A DNA stretch of 64,000 bases from Hermatobates lingyangjiaoensis (taxonomy: Eukaryota > Arthropoda > Insecta > Hemiptera > Hermatobatidae): assembly GCA_026182355.1 (NCBI GenBank), contig JAPFBL010000240.1:481960-545959 (forward strand), written 5' to 3'. Positions 14,901-26,000 of the stretch are shown here, piece by piece. Position 1 is the first letter of the stretch; every line of letters begins with the position of its first letter. The notes under the pieces were generated by a model. It saw only the letters and a list, made by a program, of their open reading frames with translations, did no database searches and was not told the DNA's origin. Position numbers and translations under genes: made by a program.

Positions 14901-17900
14901 AACATGTAATGTGACTTGCCCATTACTAAAGTGGGTGTCAAATAATAAATGTGAGTAAGGCGTTTAAACTGTCGACCACTAAAACCTGACTCACTAAATA
15001 CAATGAGGACTCCCAATGTTAAATCAACATGTAATGTGACTCGCCCATTACTAAAATTGGTGCCAAATAATAAATGTGAGAGGCATTAAAGGTGTCCGTT
15101 CTGAGCCAATACGATGTCAGGTAACTCTCTAAAGATCCCTGGACTCACTAAATACAATGAGGACTCCCAATGTTAAATCAACATGTAATGTGACTTGCCC
15201 ATTACTAAAGTGGGTGTCAAATAATAAATGTGAGTGGCGTTAAAGCTGTCGCCACTAAACTGACTCACTAAATACAATGAGGACTCCCAATGTTAAATCA
15301 ACATGTAATGTGACTCGCCCATTACTAAAATTGGTGCCAAATAATAAATGTGAGAGCATTAAAGGTGTCCGTTCTGAGCCAATACGATGTCAGGTAACTC
15401 TCTAAAGGTCCCTGGACTCACTAAATACAATGAGGACTCCCAATGTTAAATCAACATGTAATGTGACTCACCCATTACTAAAATGGGTGCAAATAATAAA
15501 TGTGAGAGCATTAAAGGTGTCCGTTCTGAGCCAATACGATGTCAGGTAACTCTCTAAAGATCCCTGGACTCACTAAATACAATGAGGACTCCCAATGTTA
15601 AATCAACATGTAATGTGACTTGCCCATTACTAAAGTGGGTGTCAAATAATAAATGTGAGTGGCGTTAAAGCTGTCGCCACTAAACTGGTTCACTAAATAC
15701 AATGAGGACTCTCAATGTTAAATCAACATGTAATGTGACTCGCCCATTACTAAAATTGGTGCCAAATAATAAATGTGAGAGCATTAAAGGTGTCCGTTCT
15801 GAGCCAATACGATGTCAGGTAACTCTCTAAAGATCCCTGGACTCACTAAATACAATGAGGACTCCCAATGTTAAATCAACATGTAATGTGACTCACCCAT
15901 TACTAAAATGGGTGCAAATAATAAATGTGAGAGGCATTAAAGGTGTCCGTTCTGAGCCAATACGATGTCAGGTAACTCTCTAAAGATCCCTGGACTCACT
16001 AAATACAATGAGGACTCCCAATGTTAAATCAACATGTAATGTGACTTGCCCATTACTAAAGTGGGTGTAAAATAATAAATGTGAGTGGCGTTAAAGCTGT
16101 CGCCACTAAACTGACTCACTAAATACAATGAGGACTCCCAATGTTGAATCAACATGTAATGTGACTCGCCCATTACTAAAATTGGTGCCAAATAATAAAT
16201 GTGCTACATTTCCGCCCCTAGAACAACACCAAAAGGTGAAAGCCTGGTAAGTGTGGGCTTGGAAAACAAACAAAACAAAATTATGAGTCTCAAAATATTA
16301 ATCTTTTATTATAATATGTAATAAAATAAAGAAGTGGTACCTAAAACAAGGGTTGTAACCTGAAACCTTCTCACATCCAGCTGCTTTCCACAAGGTGTCT
16401 AACCAGTTGGCAGGGTCGAAAGAAATTTCCAAGTCACGTTTATTTGGCCCAAACTACAATGTAAAATTTTTAAATGATTATTTACAGAGTAGCAAAGTAA
16501 AAAATAATAGGACTATAAATTTAAATTTTGTATGTGCTAAATGAATATTTTGTCTTATAACTTCATCAGGGATTATAAATCATATAGCAATTTTGTTTTC
16601 TCACAAACTATTATAATAGTTCTATTATAATAGCTGGCCATTATTATTTCCAATCAAGTAAAATCAATATTTATAAAATTATAATTTATGAATAAAACAT
16701 ATTATACTTCATGTAATCTTTCCCTTGTTTATAAGGTATATTAATTTTACAGATGAATAAAAAGTTTCCATTCATATACAAGTTTAATAATCTAAACAAC
16801 ACGTTTCGAACACGTTGTGTTCTTCTCCAGGCATAAAACCAAAAAAATACAATGACATCAAAGAGTTATCTATACCTTTTTCTATACCACTACTGTACAT
16901 AGGTAACTCTCTGATGTCATTGTATTTTTTTTAGTTTTATGCTTGAAGAAGAACACTACATGTTTGAAATGCGTTGTTTAGATGATTAAACTTGTTTATG
17001 TGGAGACTATTTCATTAATTTTTTTATCCCACATTTAATAAATACCACATAACACCTTGGGATTTTTGGGATTTTACAGATAGAGCGTTGAAAAAAAAAA
17101 GTTTAATTTGACACAGAAAATCTCTATTAATAGCTGATCTTCATAATTGACCGTTCAACCAAGATAAGGTCTTATAAAACATTAAACAGATCGAATGTTA
17201 AATATTTATCAAAAACAATGACTTCGTGGCCGAATACAGCTAACATGTTAACAGTATTTAAATAATAATTGTTTTGTATTTTTTTTCAATCCAAGGAGAG
17301 CATACGAAAGTATTGGAAGAATATATATACATTTAGTTACAAGTTGTACGATAGCTATTTAAAAAAATACAAAACAATTATTATTTAAATACTCTTAACA
17401 CGTTAGCTGTATTCGGCTACGAAGTCATTGTTTTTGGTAAATATTTAAGATTCGATCTGTTTAATGTTTTATAAGACCTTATCTTGGTTGTACGATAGCT
17501 ATTTAAATAGCTATCGTCATTAAGTATCCAATGAAGGTATCATAGAGCCTCTGTAATATTTCATCAGGTTGAAAAAGATTGCGCCTTTAATTTAGAACTA
17601 AATAACAATTAAATATAGTTAATGGGTTAGTTCCACTGAGGTTAGTAATATTAGAATTAGTAATATCACAATCCGTCATACCTCGTAAAGTCTCAGAAAA
17701 GCTCGACTGGTTTCGGGTCCGTCTAGATCCAGGATCCAGACGGACCCGAAACCGGTCGAGCTTTTCTGAGACTTTACGAGGTATGATGGATTTTATTATT
17801 ACTAATTCTAATAAATAACAATTAATGTTATCTTAAAACTAAGAGCCATACTGGGCTGTAAGTTGATAGTATCCCTGTTTCACTATGATTTATTATCGTA

Positions 17901-18065
17901 ATCTTTTTCTTACCTGCTTAATTATTTATACATTTAATACTTTTTAGTGCCAGAAAAAGTTTATCTATATAGTAATATTAATCATTAAACCACAATATGA
18001 AATGGGAAAAAATTTCCATTATGGTTTGATCATTGATTTTTATTTTACGTGTTTATGTGAAATCT

Positions 18066-18106
<41 letters not shown>

Positions 18107-21100
18107 TGTATGTATATATATATAGTAATTTCCACATAGTAATATAGTAATAACCACAATATGAAATGGGAAAACAAGTCTAACATCTTTCAACCGTAAC
18201 TGGTGGTCTTTGGTCAGTTGGGTTTTGACTCTAACGAAGACCGCTTGTTACAGTTGAAAGATCTTAGTCTTGTTTTCCCATTTCATATTGTGGTTTGATC
18301 ATTGATTATTATTTCACGTGTTAAAAACTTGTATATATAGTCATTTCTATGTAACTAACTGTTTTGTTGTATGACAAATAAAACAAGTTGAAATTGAAAA
18401 TAAATTAAAATACTATAATTGAGTGTTAGTTATTTAGTATATTTAGTGTATTTATTTAGTTTAGTATATTTAGAGTAGTTATAATTGAGTGAGTGTATTT
18501 AGTATCGTTCATCTCTCATCTACTTTGGAATGACCCACTCGGGATGTAAGCTTGGTTGATTAAGAGCTTGACTTAGTGACTGCTTGACTAGTAACTGATA
18601 AGGGGAAGGCTAATAAAATAAATAATCTCTCACTCTCAAAGGGTTTGAAAAAATAATTCGCATGAAGTTATCTTTGATGACAGAATAAACTAAAGGAGGA
18701 CTAAAGTCAGTGTGGATCAAACATATTTGAAAGTTTGAAAGACTTGTATAGAATGAAAATTATGATAGTTATGATATTTTTTTTAGTAATATTTTTATTC
18801 TCACGTAAATATTCAAACCACTTTTTTTTAGATATCATTAAAATAGTTTTAAGTATTTTTTTTTAGGGAAGAAATGTATTAGATTTTATAATGAGCTTTG
18901 TAAGAGAAAAAAAATGTTTTGCATAACTGGTAAAATTCAGGAAGACTTATTATACGTATTCAGTTAAATCATTACTTGTGCAATCTGTTATAGTGTGTGT
19001 TTACTTATGATAGGAATTTTTAAACAAATTTTAAAAATTTAAAAAAAATTATTTTTAAAAATTAAATTCATATTTTTAAAATTTTTTAAAAAATTACATC
19101 TACACACAAAAGGGCTTTATGTTAAAACAAACAACAGGTTTCGGACCTTTAGTGTTCTTCTTCAGGTATGCTTCTGCACTGTTGCTATAACAACCTCAAC
19201 TGTGCAGATGTAAACCTGAAGAAAAACAGTAAGAGTTCGAAACCTGTTGTTGTTTTTAACATAAATCCCTTTTATTTGGAGATGTAATTCTTTTTGAAAT
19301 TCTTCATAGTGTTATGTTAGGTTTCACTGCATTACGATACAGTCGCCAGTCTTTTTCAAATATTATGAAATGTATTTTTTTTTCAAATGAAGAATCATTT
19401 GGTTTTGTTATTAAAGCTCTTTTAGCTGAAACATACAACATTTAAATTTTACCAAAAAAAACACAAACTTAAGATATTCAAACCCACAAACTAGTCTACC
19501 CGTGACCCTTGTGTCACTCAGAAATTATAACAATAGTTATTGAAATTAATTCACTGAACATTATTGACAGGGATAATTTTAATTGTTGTTTCTTGTTATT
19601 AAGGCACAGAAACAGATTCTTATATGACCCAAGCTTTTGATATAGTATTCTTAACATGATTCAAGATATATACACAGTAAGTATATCTAGCAAAATAAAA
19701 ATCATTTAAAAGTAAAAAAAAATAATTTATTTTATCATATAAATAAATAACATCAGTTTAATTTATATATATAATAAAATTCATTTAAAACAAACAAAAC
19801 TTATAAATTTAAATATTCAATTTATTTATCTAACATAAAATAACATTAATGAAAGGAATGTGTCTATCATTTTCACTACTGTAATCGAGAAAGCAAACGA
19901 CTGACTACCCTGGATCCATGCTGTTACTTTATTACCAATGTTTTATATTATTCAAATTTTAAATTCAAAAATTTTTTTTTTGTTTCATTTATTTTTAATA
20001 TATTTGTGCTATTGTCATCGGCGAGCACGCAAGCCAGTGGGCTACCCTGGCTCCATTCCTTTAGTTTATTACCAGTGTATATATTACCTTAGAACATTTG
20101 TCTTTTATCTGACAGTTGTTTTCAAGTTTGTTTCTAAAATTATTCATTTTTAACCTCTAATGCAGTAGTTTATTATATATTTGTTACATTTATTTATAAT
20201 ACATTTGTACTACTGTCATCAGCGAGCACACAAGCCTCTGGGCTATTCTGACTCCATGTCTTTATTTTATTACCAATGTTTATATTTCCCAAATTTTAAA
20301 TTAAAAAAATTTTTTTTTACTTTTATATAACACATTTTCACTACTGTTATCGGCAAACACGCAAGCCAGTGGGCTACCCTGTATCCATTCCCTTACTTAT
20401 TATCATTGTTTTATAATATTCAAATTTTAAATTCAACAAAATTTTTTATTACATTTATTTTTAATATATTTGTGCTACTATCATCGGCGAGCACGCAAGG
20501 CAGTGGGCTACCCTGGCTACATTCCTTTAGTTTGTTTCCAGTGTTTATATTACGCAAATATTAAATATTTGGAATATAGTGATAATTTTCTTTTATTTAA
20601 CATTACTCAGGTATTAAATAATATATATTTAATTTCAGGTCTCTATCTCCAAGGTAAATAGAGTGAACAAACAAACAAACTCACAAACCTTATATCTATA
20701 TATCAATTTTCTTCGTGGCTCTGTATGTATGTATGTATGTTTGTACCTTATTCAATGGACCTTTTTCAATTGGACCTACAATGGACCTTTTTCAAAAATT
20801 CTTTTGCAAGGCACTTTTTATAGGTCTTGGGGAGGTTTTAGGCTATTTAACTCTGGGGGGGGGGGGGCAGCCTAACCCAGGCCCCCTAGGGCCCAAAAAC
20901 CTCAAAAATTTGCCAATTTTTAGTTTTTGCATTTTTTCTCAAGAAATATGGCGTCTACGGCCTTAATGCATAAAATATGAAATGTTGGAAATAAAAATCG
21001 AGCTCTATCTATATATAAATTCTCTTCGTGGCTCTGTATGTATGGGTGGTTTTAGGCTATTAAACTCTGGAGGGCAGCTTAACCCCGACCCCCTAGGGCC

Positions 21101-22910
21101 CAAAAACCTCAAAAATTTGCCAATTTTTAGTTCTTGCATTTTTTCTCAAGAAATATGGCGTCTACGGCCTTAATGCATAAAATATGAAATGTTGGAAATA
21201 AAAATTGAGCTCAATGTTATATAATGATTTTTTGCTCTAGGATGCTTCTTTCATAGCCTAGGTACCACTATTCCCCTGAAAATGTTAAAAAACGTCCAAG
21301 GGACTGTAGATCATGAATGAAGACAAAAATGCATAAAATAATATTGAACCCAATTTTCATTTCAATCATTTCAAATTTTATACTTAAAACTTCTAGACCC
21401 GGGCAACGCCGGGTATTTCTGCTTGTATAAAGATTAATTGAGTGACCTGAAGAACTAAACCTTCAAGGTTACCCTTGACCAATGAACAGAAGACAAAGGA
21501 TATCTTTGTTAAACAAATCTATTGCGTATTTACACAATAAAACTCAATCCAGCTGCTATTAACAAAAGAATATAAATTACCCTTTATTGTGATTATTATG
21601 ATCTTTAGACAAAATAGAAATAACAGAATTAATCCTTTAAAACATTTCAGGGATAATATCATGGATATCCATGAATAGTTACCTTGTCTTTAAGAACAGT
21701 GTAAAGGACACAAAGTAGAATTAGAACAGCCAGTACAAAATATACACCTCTTGACAGAATCAGGGAAACCCAATGCGTCCACGACACTTCCACACTGTTT
21801 CCTGTAAACAATAATGCTTTATTTTATTTTTTACAATTTTTATATTATTTTCGAATTTATAAACTTATACTCTAAATACCTTATTTTAGCTGAATGTTTA
21901 AAAAATTAATAAACAAATTAAATAAAGTTGTATTATACTAGTTTTAAGACTACGTTACTTCACTTGTCATAAATTAAAGATGTTTTTAAAACAAAACCAT
22001 TTTTTTTTATTATGAACAAGTAAACAGGAAAAATTATAAATTAAATAACTTTTATAATTATTACTTATTTAATTTTTATGGAGAAAACTTTGCTCTTTTT
22101 GTTTGCAATGATTTTAGTTTTAATAACCTGAGAAGTTAGAATATTAAACTTTTCTGCTAGTGTCTGAAACTTAATAAATGGTTTTGTTTTTTTTTTTTTC
22201 AATGAAATAAAAATACGATTATAGGTGCCACATTGATTTATTGGTTGAAATTAGTTTAAGTGACACATGTTTTATTTATAGATATGGCCTTAATAAAACA
22301 TGTAAAAACCGGTTCTTCAGCTATTGTAACAACTAGTTATTTACCTTTGTTAATTGTACATTTTCTAAGAAGTTGTTTCCTTAGTTTTTCTACTCGTATT
22401 TTTAATTCTAATGTTAAAAACAATTTTTGATTTTATTAACAAGCTGAAAGGTTTTTTTTTTTAATTATTACGTTTTAATATAGCATCCCTGTTTATTAAT
22501 GTTCCCGTTTTAAAGCAACTTATTTTTCTGAAAAATGAACCAAAAACGTAAAACTTTATTGTTTCGTATTTTGGACCAGCAAAAGTTCAATACACTGAGT
22601 AATCAATATTGTTGTTGGAGTTTTCGAGTAGAAATCGAGTAGATCGGTCAAAAAACTCAACTGTGATTGCTGTTCGATTATATTTCTCCTGTACCATGTC
22701 TCTACATGTTAATTCAATTAACATGAAATTTCCGTCTAGAACTGTTGTTTGTTATCAATAACAAAGTAACTTGCAAAGGGTTTCCTTACTAAACAAATGT
22801 AGTAGTCGACACATAAAAAGTTAAAGTAAATTCTCATTCTCACAAAATGTACGATAAAGTACCTTCCTGAAGCTTAAATATTACATAAAAACGATAACTT
22901 ATTTTACCAG

Positions 22911-22953
<43 letters not shown>

Positions 22954-23057
22954 ACACAAAGAACACTCAGAAATGAAACAGAAACTCACTACTATATTTC
23001 GATGTCCTCGTCATCAGGAAGATAGAAACGACTCGCTCCGCAGGCAGACAACGACTC

Positions 23058-23099
<42 letters not shown>

Positions 23100-26000
23100 T
23101 GATCTACCACAATAAGAAAATGGGAAAAGAAGACTAAGATCTTTCAACCGTAACAAGCGGTCCTCTTGTCAAAAACCCACTTTGATCCAGAGTCAAAAAA
23201 CTTTGGGTTTTTGACTCTGACGAAGACCACTTGTTACGGTTGAAAGATCTTAGTCCTGTTTTCCCATTTTCTTATTTTGGTTTGATCATTGATTGTTATT
23301 TCACGTGTTTATGTGAAAACTTTTTATCGATATATATTTATATATATATATAACTAGCCTGTTTTAATTTCTTGCCAAGTACCTAAGCATTTTGGCCTTG
23401 TGGCATAGCCATGTCACATGGTAATTATTACAACTGTGAAAAAACGTTATTTTTATTTTAAGTTTTAAATATTTTTGTATAAAATAAATGGTATGATATA
23501 TTTATAAAAAGTGCACAAAAAGATAAACTTTTGAACAGTGAATTGGAAAAAGAAAATTGTAGTTATTAAACGATTGTACTCATAAAAAAAAAAAATAAAA
23601 TAAAATTTGGCAGCCGTAAAGCCAAGGCTGGAAAATTTTCATATCTAATACGACAAGCACTCTCATAATTGAGATTGCTGCATTTAGATATGGGTAGTTT
23701 ATTTTCAGTGCTGGGAGTTGAGAGATATTAAGTGTAATTTTGATGTTCCGGTTTTTCATAAGTATAGTTAAGAAATGGTTTATACAGATTATTATTTTAG
23801 TAATTTTCGAGATTGAAATAATTACTTAATAATTTTTATTCCTTTTAATGTGAACAATGTTTTAATTAAAATCCTGTTTCTGATGACTTATTTTAAAAGA
23901 ATTTAGATAAAGAAGTCAATCACATTGCTTTTTTTTTTTGTTTTATCGGTGACCAACTTTTTAAAAAAAAATTTGAACAGAACGAAAGAAGAAATAAAAA
24001 ATCAATATAAACACAAATAAGTTTAACAAAACAATATAAAACAAAATCAATATAAAACACAATAAGAAATTAATGAGTGTTAGAAATAAATTATAGAAGA
24101 AATTAATCCTAAATAATATATAAATGTGTATTAAAAAGTTAAGAATATTTTTTACCTTTATAATTATGAAACATGGAAACATTTTTAAAAGCAAGAAATG
24201 CTATTCAAGATAATGAATTGAACAAATTTTGTCCTGATTATCTTTAATATTGCTTTTATTTTCCAAAAAATATCTATAGATTTAATATTTAAGTGCCTAA
24301 TCAAAATGTTTGGTTTATAGAAATTTTAAACAACGAGGGATTGATTAGTTATTGAAAAATATTATATTTGGCTGATGTAAGCGATTTACTCTATGTGGTA
24401 AGTCACTAGACCTTGAATTTAAACTGAGGGAGAAAAAAAATTATAGCCCTTCCGTCATATTCAATTTTAAGTTATCAGAAAGGAAAACAACTTGTAGAAA
24501 TATAATTAAATTCTTTTGAAGAAAATAGTAATTCAATAAGCGATAGAATATTTTTTATTAAAACAATTAAGAATATTTCTTAAATATTCAAAGAAAGAAA
24601 TAGAGATCAAAAGTTCAAAATCCATACTGTGTTATGCTAAAACAACATTACTTTTCTAATTCTAAGGTAGTGCAGTCATTATATGCCATTTTACTCATTG
24701 TATGGTAAAAAGCTAATAAAAAACGTGGACTATATAGTCTTCACATATAGAAGTTTAATAATCTAAACAACGCATTTCGAACACGTAGTGTTCTTCTTCA
24801 GGCATAAAACCAAGCTTCAGAGTTTGTGGTATAACTTCAGTGAAGAGTTTGGTTTTATGCCTGAAGAAGAACACTATGTGTTCGAAACGCGTTGTTTAGA
24901 TCATTAAACTTGTATATGTGGAGACTATTTCATTAAGTTTTTACCCTTTGATACTGCATTTACCATTATATCTAATAATCAAATTTATTATCTATTAATT
25001 ACAATGTACGAATTTAAATTGTTCTTATTAGTGTCCACATTAATAGGATTTATGGCATTGTGTGGAAATGCCCAATTTAAAAGTTAGTTACAATCAGTTA
25101 TTATGTGGTATTTACTCATTGCAGGGTAAAAAGCTAATGAAATGGTTTCATTTAACGTAAAAAATTTTCTGAGGTAAAATGGATAAACAGACAAAAGTCT
25201 CCACATAAATGAAGTTTTATTCAACAACAATGTGTTCGAAATGCGTTGTTGTTGAATAAAACTTCATTTATGTGGAGACTTTTGTCTATTTATCCATTTT
25301 ACCTCAGAATGAGTAAATACCCTACAATTATTGATTGTACAACTAATGATATAAAAATGTTTATATGTGGAGACCATTTCATTAGCTTTTTACCCTGCAT
25401 TGTGCTTATAAAAGAATGAAAGAGTGGTTCATTTGAGATCTATTAACCCATTACTACCGAGAGACCACCAATGTTATGTAGGTCACCCATGCATGCACGA
25501 ATCATGCTCAATATTGCTTAACTTGAAATATCTACTGTAAAATACTAAAATCAACTTGGCTATAGTCATTGGTGTCAAATTTCAAATCATATATTTATTT
25601 TAACATCAAAGTAATTAATAAGTTATGTATCTGCAAAAAAGCATTTCCTTCTATGAAGATATGGATCTATTTAAAGTGATGTAAAAGTGAATTATTTTCG
25701 TTAGAAATACAAAATTTAGTAAAATATCTCTTGTTTAGTAATGATCTTGTATAATTTTATTTTGATAATCATATGGTCAAAATAATTTATATCAGAAACG
25801 TTGAATATATCTAAATGTTACACACAACATACAGGAAATGTAAAACAAATTGAAGATTTGATAAAAGTTGTGATTAGTATGTTTTTTTCATGCTAAATCC
25901 TCGAGAGAATTTTGCATCTCCTATTAATTCTAGATTGAGAGCCCTAAATTTTAGCTAACTCAAGTGAAATTTAGATTAGGGATCATTAACCAGTACTTTA

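Noticed and set aside
13940..16271. CRISPR-like regular spacing of an identical block
   Set aside because: Units are 120-150 bp, wholly repeated without unique spacers, and derive from a SINE in a eukaryotic intron.
23961..24194. 77-residue Phe/Ile/Leu-rich minus-strand frame
   Set aside because: It comes from AT-rich sequence; no membrane-protein pattern, splice site or relative is visible.
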